Positions 50,780 through 61,880 of a stretch of DNA of 64,000 nucleotides are shown piece after piece; positions within the stretch are counted from its first letter, which is position 1, and each line of letters starts with the position of its first letter. The position numbers and the translations under genes are program-made. Source of the stretch: Cymbidium sinense (taxonomy: Eukaryota > Streptophyta > Magnoliopsida > Asparagales > Orchidaceae); NCBI GenBank assembly GCA_021442155.1, contig CM038215.1, positions 277,128,413 to 277,192,412 of the forward strand, written 5' to 3'. A model generated the notes under the pieces. The model saw only the letters and a list, made by a program, of their open reading frames with translations. It had not been told where the DNA came from and did not search any database.

Positions 50780-53700
50780 TGTTGACCTCATTTTGGATGA
50801 GGTTAATTTAGCAATTAGGAGATCCTAATCTCAAATATAATTTTCTTAATTCAATACTTAAATACTATGCTTAGTGACCTAGGGAATTCACCTTTGGATC
50901 TAACATATTTGGCTTAGGTAAGATCAACTCAAGCATCCAATATGAATCAATTCAAACAAATGAATAATCAATTGATCATCAATCCAAGATGATTAAAATT
51001 CAAATTACATTTAATTTAAAAAATACCCTTGAATTGATTTTGAATTGGATCAAGCTTGAATCAATGCAATTGATTTGGAAACTCCAACCCAAATTAAATG
51101 TATTCCAACATAAACTCAAAATTAAGCACACATTAGTCTAGGCTATGTTTATGCCATAATCATAAAAAATAAAATAAAGAAGAGGAGAAAATGGGAAGAA
51201 GAAAATGCAAACTCTTCTTCCCACCTCATACCACAACACGCCTTTCTTGATATCAAGCCAAATTCCACCTCTTAAAAGGTGGTTTCCTTCAAGTGAAGGC
51301 AGAAATTGGCAATCAAGAAAAACTTCCAAGGTCTATGACTCCAACCAAGGGAAGAGAAGAAAAGAGAAGAAGAAGAAGAGAAGGTGGGGATCGGCCAAGA
51401 GTGGAAACCAAGCAAAGGATGTTCAACTCTTTCCCAAATTGATCCCAAAACAATCCCTAAAGCTAGAGAAGAAGTTTCAACACCTCTCCTCGATGAATTG
51501 ACCATGGAAAGGGTGGTGAATAGTGCAAAATTGAGCTCCTTTAATGGTGAAATCCAAAGGAGGGGATTTCATCCCAAATTGAAGGCACGCACAAGTTCTA
51601 GGGCTTGAGGTGATCCAAATCGAGCCCTTACTCAAATCATTTGGCACCGGGAAGCTCAAGAACCATTAAGGTCGATGGTAGGCTAGGAAGCTTGGTCAAG
51701 GGGGCAAACCACATGGAAACAAGCCACCAAACTCCAGCCATGAGCTCATTGCATTGATCTAATACTAATGGAATCGACCTCGCCATCGGAGATCACCTAA
51801 TCTCCATTAATATACCTTCATTTTCTCTATGCTTTCAATTTTGGAGCTTTTGAAGGAAGTTGGATCTCCCAGTTGATCCAACCACATAGAATCATATGAT
51901 TTCCTTCAATGATCATGTAGAAATTAAAATTGTGTGATTTCCATGCCTAGATTAAAAGATATTAGCAAAATAAGATGGACAATTCCCGGTTCTCATAGAA
52001 ATGAAGGAGACGAAAGCTCCTCTATAGATATTTGATTATAGTCTGCATCTAGGTAGATGGATGATTTTGCCATTTAGGAACCATGATCGATGACCATCGA
52101 TCTTCTTGACATGTCCAAGATCATCTCATGTAATGTTGACGCACACTACACGATGACGTAATGTAGGTGCGTGACATGCGACTTTTTTTGTGTGGACTGA
52201 CACTTAAAACTATTAATCACGGTTTATAATAATAAAAATTATAGACACTTCTAAAAATTATAGAAAAATAAATATAAATCAGAAAAATACAAATGAGGGC
52301 TTTATGGATTCATCTTGATGAGAGGAATCCATTAAAATTAAAATCCCCAATTATTATTTGGTATTTTAGCCTTAATTTAAGTTTATATGAAAAACATTAA
52401 AACTTAATTACTCTCAAATTAATAATCCAATTAATTTGAAACTTTGGGGAAATGAAATATAGCATGAAACACACCTTAGGTGAAGTTTTCATGATTTAAA
52501 TCACTAGATTTCATGGAATTCACATGCAATTAATACATTAATTAAATTAATTAATCTTTAATGAATTAATTAGGAATTATAATCAAACAACCTTAAATCA
52601 CACTAATGAACTTTAGTGAACATTAAAACATCACTTAAACTCAATTAAACCTAATAATCCTTAAATTGACCTAATTAGGCAAGTAAATGAATTAAATAAT
52701 TTAATTAAATAACTTGAAATTAATTAAATCATAATAAATCAACGAGTTAGCCAAAAATTATGAATAAATTTTCAGTGGAAAGGTATTTTAGTGAGGAATA
52801 TATAAAAAATAAAACCCTTAACTGAATCTCATTGAATGAGGCCAAATTTAGGTTTTACTAAAATAATTAAAACCTTAATTACTCTCTAATTATAAATCTA
52901 ATCAACATAAAACTTTAGAAACTTAAAATTAGTATGTAACCCAACTTTCCATAATTATCTCAAACCCAATTGATCAATAGATTTGGAATTCTTGATTTTC
53001 CAAATTTCTATGTCCATGTAAATTAAATAATAATTAAAAAGAATCACTAATCCATTGAATCATCAAATAAATTGAACAAATCTGAAATAAACATCAGAAA
53101 TACTTGGGGTAATTCATAAAAACATCCTAAGTCAAAGAATTTAATCAAACTTAAAGATTAGTGAAATTAAAACCTTAAGTTAATTAAATATCAAATTTTA
53201 AGAAAACCAATACTTAATGAAATTCAAACATAATTAAACAACTTAAGTTAAATTGAATGAAATCAAACTTTAATCTAAACTCTTTAAATTAATGTGAACC
53301 AAATAAAATCATAGGATAGGAAATGTCTACTAGGTATCCCGATAATAGACATTTACTTTTTTCCCATTTGACTCTTGAAAATAACTCTCTCTAATTTAGA
53401 CCTCTCCCAATTGAATTTCAAAAAATCAATCCTTTGAAAGATACCTTGGCAGTCTTTAGGAATAACTAAATTTTTTTTAATCGAGAGTATTCCTAGGAAG
53501 AGACCCTTCCTAAGATGTAATTAACTATAGAGGCTTGCCTTTATAGGGAACCATGATCCCAGGATAAAATAAACTCTGTTCTACTTTTCCATGTTTGGGA
53601 AAATACTGGTACACCAAAGTCCCATTAGCCTTAGGAGTCTTTTATTGAAATGATCGAATCCATTACAGGAGAGCATATTTATCTTTCTAGATAATATGTT

Positions 53701-53794
53701 TATTCCTTAATGCCATATTTTGTTAACTAAATAAAATATTCCTAAACTCTATGTGGTGTCATTTCTTTCCTCTATTCCAGAGAAAACACCAGCA
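50780..53794 (+). mobile_element. Solo LTR, 3,015 bp, nested in LTR copy 2
   Basis: It begins TGTTGACCTCATTTTGG and ends ACACCAGCA, with CCATT on both sides. The host LTR continues across it: the flank near 50760 matches 28395 and the flank at 53800 matches 28415. Positions 53300-53780 match the end portion of the LTR at 1-5797 and, in reverse, 14950-15400. It is about 4.5 kb shorter than the host LTR. No internal gag-pol is present, consistent with LTR-LTR recombination. Short ORFs on both strands at 51138-51660 have no recognisable domain. Confidence 0.85.
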
Positions 53795-53799
53795 CCATT
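53795..53799 (+). repeat. Target-site duplication CCATT (right)
   Basis: Second copy of the 5-bp host sequence flanking the solo LTR. Confidence 0.8.
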
Positions 53800-56700
53800 A
53801 AGTTGATTTTATATTTTGTTTAAGTTAAGGTGTAAATTAAGTCCATTAATTACCCCTTACCTACATCACTTTAACATAATTAACCAAACAATTATGAGCC
53901 AACATATGATATGCAACCACATGGAATTTAAATCAACAATGCACTTAGGAAAGAAAGGAGCCTAATACAATTTGCTCACAATTATTGATTAATTAAGCTA
54001 AAGGGTTTAATTAAGTACTTTCATAACCTTCCCACACATGTGAGTAGGAAATGGTTTCCTTAAATTTATCTTAGGTTTTTGAACACCTAAGGATCTACCT
54101 AGAAAGAGATTGATTAAGTTCATATTAATTTTAAAATTTTGATTAAGCTAATTAAGTAGATCATTAGTGGATTAATCCTTAATTAGGTTTGGATTAAGAA
54201 ATAAAAGGGGCTTTAGGGAATAACTTGGGGAAATTACCCCAAACCCATTCCATAAACCTCCTCTTCATTTAAACAATGCTTAATTATCTTAATTCAATGA
54301 TTAAACCACTGTTTACATGCTTAATTACTTTTAATTACATTCAGAGAGTGATTAGAGATTCATTAATTGATTTCCCTAATTAACTTATTAATAAATTCTA
54401 AGAAAATTAGGGGAGGCAGAAGTCATCTCTCTAAACATGCTTGAGAAGTTTGGAATTAATTAATGAAATGGTTAGGGAGTAATTAGAATTATTAAGTTCT
54501 TATTAAAACCCTAATTAAAGAAAATTCACTGTTTAAAATTAATTAGAAACAATTTTATATTATTCCTCACTGAATTATCTTTAAAATGAGCCCTCATTTA
54601 TATTTTTTTTGATCTTCTACATTTAATTATAAATTTAGGACATTTTAGTGATTAAGGGATAATTAAATAGCCTAATTAACTAATTCCATGCAATGTGGAC
54701 ACATGACGAGCACATGGCATGATGGGATTCATTATTTAAGTTTTCAAATCATATGCCGTGTCAGCCGGCGGTGCTATGCACTTTCTCCTTGGCCGCCTGA
54801 TCAAGGATTGGATGGTCAGGATAAAATTTGTGGCTCTAATGAAAATAATCAATGGATCTAGTGCATTTAATCAGGATCGCCCATCCAAAATATGCTAGAT
54901 GGATGGTCGATGATTTATCCCTGCCTTTTCTTACGGAAGATGGAGATAGTTCATCTTTCATGGCTTAATCTAAGATTACTTGAGCTCAGATAAGGCTAGG
55001 ATTCAACCCACACCATCTAAGAGCCTAGAGAAGAAGATCTAATGGTGGAGGTTCAATGGGATTAAAAATCCCTTCACAAAGGACCAAAGAATTTTCAACC
55101 TAAGCTTGATTTTGATTCACACCTCACTGGAGGCTATCACCGGTGGTTCCAACCATTGAGGTAGCTTCGCCTAGTGGAGACAAAGCCCTGTTAAAGGTTT
55201 GAAGGTTCAATTTGTAGTGGATCTTCCAATTGACCAAATGTTGCTTCAATGGCTTGTGGCTTTGGTCTAGGTGAGGCTTCCCATGGCTTGGAGACTTGGG
55301 AGAAGCTTTGGATGAGCACGACTTGCCTCCCTGATGGTGCTTGCAAGAGCAATTGGACTTTGGTGGAGTGATGAGTGAGTTGGAAATTTCTCCTACCTCC
55401 TTTATTTTGGCTTAAGTAAAATTGAGAAGAGAGAAATGGAATGAGCTCTAGAATCTTTGGAAGCTTATGGATGCTTACCTTTTATCCTCTGAGCTCAATC
55501 AAATGCAAGAGTCATCAATTAAATTAGAATGAGGGAGAGTATATCTCCCCCTACTTGAATCGGATGGCTGAGAGCCTTCTTGCCATTTTGATCAAATAGA
55601 TCAGATTGAATTGGTTGTTTTGGTTGTTAGGCATCCCATGTGGTTTGATTTTGGCAGAGGAGCGGAAGTGTGGAGGTGCACATGGGTGAAAATGAGGTTG
55701 CGAGGTGATCCATGTCAAAAAATTTGGGATGGTCGAGTTTGAGTTGGGTTTGACCCAAACCCATTGGGTTATGTGCACCACCTCCTTTGGTGTCTAAATG
55801 GTCAACTAGGAGAATGCTAAGTGGCCATGAAAAGGAATTGACCAAATTCCAAGTGGATTTGGCCATAGGTTACCCTTTGACCAAAGGGTAAACTGGTCAT
55901 TTGGATTTGAGCATATTTGGTATGATTGATAAATTGGTTGTGCCAATTTTCAATGAATTTGCAATTTATTTGATATGATTTGGCTCAAGTAGACCCATTT
56001 TGGTCAAAATTGCTCACTTTGGGTCAAGTTGACCAATTGGTCAAATTGAGTCAAACCATGGGTTAGGTCAAGTTCATATGACCATTTGAATTATTTTGGT
56101 ATCTTTTATTTGGTTCAATTTGGTTTAGATTTGGTTTTGGTTCATTTGAATTCATTTAGGTCAAATGGGTCAAGTTGACAATTTGAACCCATTTGACTTA
56201 AATTGGGTTAGGTCATGGGTTGGTTTAGGCTTGGTTAATCATTTAAAATTATTTGCAAGCTTTGGTTTCAATCAATTTTGGTTTGGTTTTATTTCAAGTT
56301 GATTTGACCTTTTAGTCAAAAGTTCATGGTCAATTGGGCTAGGTTCTAGTTGGCTAATGAGGCTTTGGTTAAGTTCACCAAGTGATTTAGAATGAATTTG
56401 ACCCATTGGATGCAATCAATTTGGCTTAGATCAAGTTTTGACACATTTTAACTTTTTAAGTCAACTTAGGTCAACTTAGGTCAAATGGCCAATTGGGCTA
56501 GGTTTGGCTCAAATGATGACTTGGTCAAGTGTATTAATTGATCATGAATTGGTTTAGATCAATGATTTCAATCAATTTGGCCTATGGTGGATTTTGGCTA
56601 GTTTAGGTTTCATTTGGGCTAAGTGTTGACTTGGTCAAAGGTTAGGTTTGATTTGGTTTTACCCAATTTTAGTGATTGATCATTATATGATGATTATTGC

Positions 56701-57692
56701 TCACAATGTGAGGCTTAGGTGGGCTTAGTTCAATCCAATTTGCATAGGATTAAAATTTGGCTAAAAAAGGTACTTTGAGTCACTTTGGGTCAAGTGAGCC
56801 TCAATGGGTCAATTGACTTGATCAAGGCTTGATTCAAGTTTGGTTAAACTCACATATGGACTTATGATTGAAATATAAACCCAATTGCCAGTGATTTGGA
56901 GTCAAATGAGTTTTGATTCATTTGACAATTTCAACTTCAAAGGATGAACATGGGTTTGATTTGGGTTTGAGTTTTGAATTTAGTTTTGGTTTGATGATTG
57001 AAGTTTATGATTGAAATTAGTTTGTGATTGAAGGACAGATTATTTGAAGAGAAAATCCAAAGGTTTGGATTGATTTGAGTTGGATTTTATTAAGTTCAAG
57101 AATTTGACTTGAAATAGCTTAGGTTGAATTTTGGTTAGATTTGGGCTTGAGTTTTGAATTTTGTTTCATTTGAATTTATATTTTATTTATATTTGAATAT
57201 AAATGAGAATATAAATGGGTTATGAGAAAATATTTTGAATTTGAAGTGATTTGGATTTGATTTAGGCTAAGTCCATAAGATGAAATAAAAATGGCTTAGG
57301 AAAGATTTGGGATTATAATTGATCATGGATTTCAATCATTTAGAATTGATTCATGATTTTAGTTTTGGAATTGATTTGGATTTGAGAAAATCAATTAGGT
57401 TGGAACTGATTTAAGGTTTGGTTTGGAATTGATTTGAATTTGAAGTTGGTTTGGATTTGAAGTTGATTTGAATTTGAAGTTGATTTGAATTTGAAGTTGG
57501 TTTGAATTTGAAGTTGGTTTGAATTTAAAGTTGGTTTGAATTTTAAGTTGGTTTGAATTTGAAAGAAGGAAGGATTTGGTTCAAGATATAGGGTAGGAAA
57601 ATTTTTCTAATACTACTAAGGCATAACTTATTACTATGGTTAACTCTTCTAAGTCTCTGGGGTTAGGTTAATTGTTCACCTAATCACTAGAA

Positions 57693-57798
57693 GTGTCTTA
57701 AGACTAAGGAACTCTTAATGTCTAAGAGGAGTCCTATGTCTAAAATGAAGGACTAAGGAACTCTTAATGTCTAAGAGGAGTCTATGTCTAAGATGAAG
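57693..57798. repeat. Tandem duplication of about 50 bp near LTR end
   Basis: 'gactaaggaactcttaatgt...atgaag' occurs twice in a row here, but once at 32010-32075 and 42850-42900. Confidence 0.85.
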
Positions 57799-57831
57799 AA
57801 GTTGAGAGCTCACTCCAAAATGAGGTCAACA

Positions 57832-57976
57832 AGTAGCAGTTCAACTTATCTAGTGTTTTGATTTGAATGGGTGCTCATTTTGAACTATGTCACTTATGCC
57901 TTAGAAAACTTTGGATGTTACTTGGTTGATGAAATGAAAAGAAGAAATGTTGAATCTGAATTCCTCTTAAAAAACA
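57832..57976 (+). pseudogene. GR-RBP 3' UTR remnant, copy 5
   Basis: Only the 3' UTR part is present: AGTAG...TTATCTAG, 'gggtgctcatttt', 'ttagaaaact', 'cttggttgatgaaat' and 'gaagaaatgttgaatctgaa', then a short A-run and CCCTAAA-type repeat. The coding part has been cut off by the LTR ending at 57831. The join lies at the place equivalent to 'agtagagacggttctacttatctag' in copy 7. Confidence 0.75.
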
Positions 57977-59338
57977 ATCTTAAACCCTAAACTAAATCTT
58001 GAATCCTAAACCTAAAACCTAAACCCTAAACCCCAAACCCTAAACCAAACAAACCCTAAAAGCTAAAACTAAAACCTACCAAATAAATAAATAAAACCTA
58101 AACCAAAATTAACACTAAACCCCAAGCCCAAAAAACCTTAAACTCTAAACCCTAAACTAACCCTAAACCCAAAGCTAACCATAAACCCTAAACCTTAAAC
58201 CCAAAACCATCCCTAAACCCTAAACCATAAAAACCTAAAAACTTAACCCTAACTTAAATAAAACCTAATAATAAAATAAATAAATAAACCTAAACAAAAA
58301 TAAAATAAAATAAAAACCTAAACTAAAACCTAAACCTAAAAAGAAAATAAAATCAAAATAAAATAAACTCAAATGAAATAAATAAAATCCTAAACTAAAC
58401 TAAAATAATAAAATAAACCTAAGAATTAAAAACCTAAATAAAATAAAAAGTAAACATAAAATAAAAATAAAATAAATAAAAACCTAAACTGAAAATAAAC
58501 CTAAAAATAAATAAAAATAAAACATAAACAATAAAAAAAAAGAAAATCTATACCTAAAATAAAGAAAAAATAAACAAAATAAAGTAAACCTAAACCTAAA
58601 CTAAAATAAACTAAACTAAAATAAATAAAAGCTAAACCTAAACCTAAAATAAACTCAACCTAAACCTAAACCTAAACTAAATAAATAATATAAACTAAAA
58701 ATAGACCTAAACCTAAACTAAAAATAAAACCTAAAAGTAAACCTAAATAAAAAACTTAAAACCTAAACAAAAAAAATAAATAAAAAACCTTAAACTAAAC
58801 CTAAAAAATAAAACATAAAACCTAAACCTTAAAAATAAAATAAAAATAAAACTCAACTAAAAATAAACCTAAACCTAAAAAATAAACTAAAATAAAAAAC
58901 CTAAACTAAAATAAATAAACCTAAAATAAATAAACTAAACTAAAAAAAATAAAAAATAAACCTAAATAATAAAAAAAATAAAATAAACTCAAATAAATAA
59001 TAAATAAACTAAATAAACCTAAACCTACCGATTTATTCAATTTAATAAAAAACACTAAACTCTAAATCCTAAAACTGTTTCTAAGCCCTAAACCCTAAAC
59101 CTAAAACCCTAAACCCTAAAACCCTAAACCCTAAACCCTAAACCTTATACCCTTAACCCTAAACCTTAAACCCTTAACCCTAAACCCTAAACCCTAAACC
59201 TAAACCCTAAAACCCTAAACCCTAATCCATAAACCCTAAACCCTAAAACCCTAAACCCTAAACCCTAAACCCAAAGCCTACAACCCTAAACCCTAAACCC
59301 CAAATCCTAAAACCCTAAACCCTAAACCCTAAACCCTA

Positions 59339-59770
59339 AGAATTGACATTACTGATAGGAACATCACACCAACTAGGCTCCTAGATTTTGTGGAGGTGAA
59401 GGTGGAGGACTTATCGGTGGTGGGGATCTGGAGGTCTTGATATGGAGGAGGTGGTTAAAGAAGTGGTGGTTATGGAGGCGGGAGGAGTGATGGAGGTTAC
59501 AGTCGTGGTGGTGGCGGAGGGAGAGATCGGGGATATGATGGCTGATCCCACTACTCGAGAGGCGGGGGTGGTTCTGATGGAAAGAGAAAAGATCCGATAT
59601 GCTAAATGGTCTTTAGAGAGATGGTTCTAATTATCTATGATTTTTGATTTTCTCTATGGGTGCTCATTTTTGGTCTATGTCATAGGTGTCTTAGAAAACT
59701 TGGGGTGCTACTTGATTGATGAAATCAAAAGAAGAAATGTTGAATCTAAATTTGTTCTCTCTTTAAAAAA
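59339..59770 (+). pseudogene. GR-RBP 3' fragment, copy 6
   Basis: It follows CCCTAAG with AATTGACATTACTGATAGGAAC, a decayed version of the RRM end (NGQNLDGRN). The Gly-rich part keeps GGYGGGRSDGGYSRGGGGGRDRGYDG in one frame (59470-59540), then a stop at the same place as in copy 1. A stop (taaag) also replaces the Trp-Ser codons near 59456. The 3' UTR and a short A-run are present. Non-functional. Confidence 0.8.
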
Positions 59771-60970
59771 CCTTAAACCCTAAACCCTAAACCCTAAACT
59801 AAAACTTGAACCCTAAATCTAAAACCTAAACCCTAAACCTTACACCCTAAACCCTAAACCCCAAACCCTAAATCCTAAACCCTAAACCTTAAACTAACCC
59901 TAAACCCTAAACCTTAAAAAGCAAAAAACTTAAAAACCTAAACATAAACTAAATAAAACCTAAAACTAAAATAAATAAATAAATCTAAACAAAAATATAA
60001 TTGAAAATTAAAAAAATTAAAAACATAAACTTCAACCTAAAAAAATAAAAATAATAAAAATAAACAAAAATAAAATAAATAAAAACCTAAACTAAACTAA
60101 AAAAAATAAAAAACCTAAATAAAATAAAAACTAAACATAAAATAAAAATTAAATATGCCTAAAATAAAATAAAATAAAAATTGAATAAAAACCTAAACTT
60201 AGAAAATAAACCTAAAAATAAAACCTAAAAATAAATAAAAAATAAAGCTAAAACCCGAAACGAAAAAAAAACCTTATCCTAAAGTAAAAAAAAAAAAACC
60301 TAAACCTAATCTATAGTAAACTAAACTAACATAAATAAAACATAAACCTAAACCTAAACCAAAACAAAATAAAATAAAATAAAGTAAAAATTAACCTAAA
60401 TCTAAACTAAAAAATAAAACCTAAAAATAAACTTAAAATAAAAACCTAAAAAAATAAAATAAAAACTTAAACCTAAACCTAAAAATTAAAATAAAACCTA
60501 AACCTAAAAAATAAAATAAAATAAAACTCTACTAAAAATAAACCTAAAACTAAAAAATAAACTAAAATAAAAAAACCTAAAGTAAAATAAATAAACCTAA
60601 ATAAATAAATTAAAATAAATAAAAATAAAAAAAAATAAAATAAACTCAAAATAAAAAAATAAACTAAATAAACTAAATAAACTAAAACCTATTGGTTTAC
60701 TTAATTTAAGAAAAAAACCCTAAACCTTAAATCCTAAACCCTAAACCTTAAATCTACCACCCTAAACTTATAACCGTAAACCCTAAACCCTAAACCCTAA
60801 ACCCTAAACCCTAAACCATAAACCATAAACCTTAAACCCTAGAACCCTAAACCCTAAACCCAAAAGCCTAAACCCTAAACCCCAAAACCTACAACCCTAA
60901 ACCCCAAACCCTAAACCCTAAACTAACCCTAAAGCCTAAACCCTAAACTAACCATAAACCTTAAACCCTA

Positions 60971-61425
60971 AGAATGGGCAGATCCTTGATGACAGGAACA
61001 TGACCATCAACTAGGCTCCTAGATCTACAGGGAGGCAAGGCGTGAGGTGGCTACAGTGGTGGTGGGGATCTGGAGGTGGTGGATATGGAGGAGGTGGTTG
61101 AAGCAGCCATTATAAAGGGGAGGAGCAACGGAGGATATAGTGGGTGGGGAGGGATGGGGGGATATGATGGAGGATCCCGCTACTTAAGAGGCGAGGGTGG
61201 TTCTGATGGGAACTAAAGAAATTGAAGAACGGTTGATTTGATGCTTATGGAACTGTGTCTTTATAGTAGAGACGGTTCTACTTATCTAGGGTTTTTGATT
61301 TGCTCTATGGGTGCTCATTTTTATCTATATCATCGCTTATGTCTTAGAAAACTTTGGGTGCTACTTGGTTGATGAAATCAAAAAGAAGAAATGTTGAATA
61401 TGAATTTTTTCTCTATTAAAAAAAA
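60971..61425 (+). pseudogene. GR-RBP 3' fragment, copy 7
   Basis: The junction is CCCTAAGAATGGGCAG, identical in form to copy 1. The frame opens NGQILDD and soon breaks (aactag at about 61009). Gly-rich words GGGYGGGG and YDGGSRYLRGEGGSDGN survive in pieces. TGA and TAA replace Trp codons near 61099 and 61214. The 3' UTR is the most complete of all copies, ending in an A-run at about 61418-61425. Confidence 0.8.
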
Positions 61426-61880
61426 TCCTTAAACCCAAAACCCTAAATCCTAAACTAAAACTTAAACCCTAAACCTAATTCCTAAATTGTAAATCCTAAA
61501 CCGTAAACCCTAAACCCTAAATCCTAAAAACCATAAACCCTAAACCATAAACCCTAAACCCTAAACCTAAACCCTAAACCCTAAACCCTAAACCCTAAAC
61601 CCTAAACCATAAACCCTAAACCCTAAAACCTACAACGCTAAACCCTAAACCCTAAACCCCAAACTTTAAACCCTAAACCCCAAACTAACCCTAAACCCTA
61701 AAGCCTAAAGCCTAAGCTAACTCTAAACCCTAACCCTAAACCCTAAACCCTAAACCTTGTATAAAGATCTCATTAAGAGTAGATCTAAAGAATGACCTAA
61801 TCCTAACATTGTTATGGTAGCTAAAGAAAATGTCAAGTGACTTCAACTATTAGGGATTTGAATACCCTAAACCTTAACCC

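Larger units (their letters stand above)
47330..57831 (-). mobile_element. Giant LTR (copy 2), about 7.5 kb net, split by a solo LTR
   Basis: On + it starts TGTTGTTTTC (47330) and ends AGGTCAACA (57831), so TGTTG...CAACA forms inverted ends. Removing the 3,020-bp insertion (50780-53799) leaves about 7,482 bp, collinear with copy 1. Flanks (CTCTC left, AGTAG right) do not match, so it is not a simple solo insertion. The right end abuts GR-RBP 3' UTR sequence inside the telomere-like array. Sub-regions: AT-rich 47400-54650, mixed 54690-55850, TTGAC-rich 55980-56830, and 18-bp repeats 57430-57560. There is no gene. Confidence 0.78.
57977..61880 (+). repeat. Array C: degenerate telomere-like/A-rich composite repeat
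   Basis: Same repeat and orientation as arrays A and B. The best CCCTAAA tracts are at 59080-59340, 59770-59910, 60715-60970 and 61440-61760. AAAATAAA/AAACCTAAA blocks fill the rest. The TTTA(C/T)T(T/C)AATTT block followed by an A-run occurs near 59030 and 60695. GR-RBP copies lie at 59341 and 60973. It fades into the AT-rich satellite at about 61760-61880. Confidence 0.9.

Noticed and set aside
51138..51659. Cluster of overlapping ORFs on both strands (60-98 codons)
   Set aside because: Lies inside the solo LTR, no domain, Lys/Arg or Phe/Ser runs from purine-rich sequence.
59442..59630. 62-codon + ORF with Val/Met/Glu-rich text
   Set aside because: Off-frame reading of GR-RBP copy 6.
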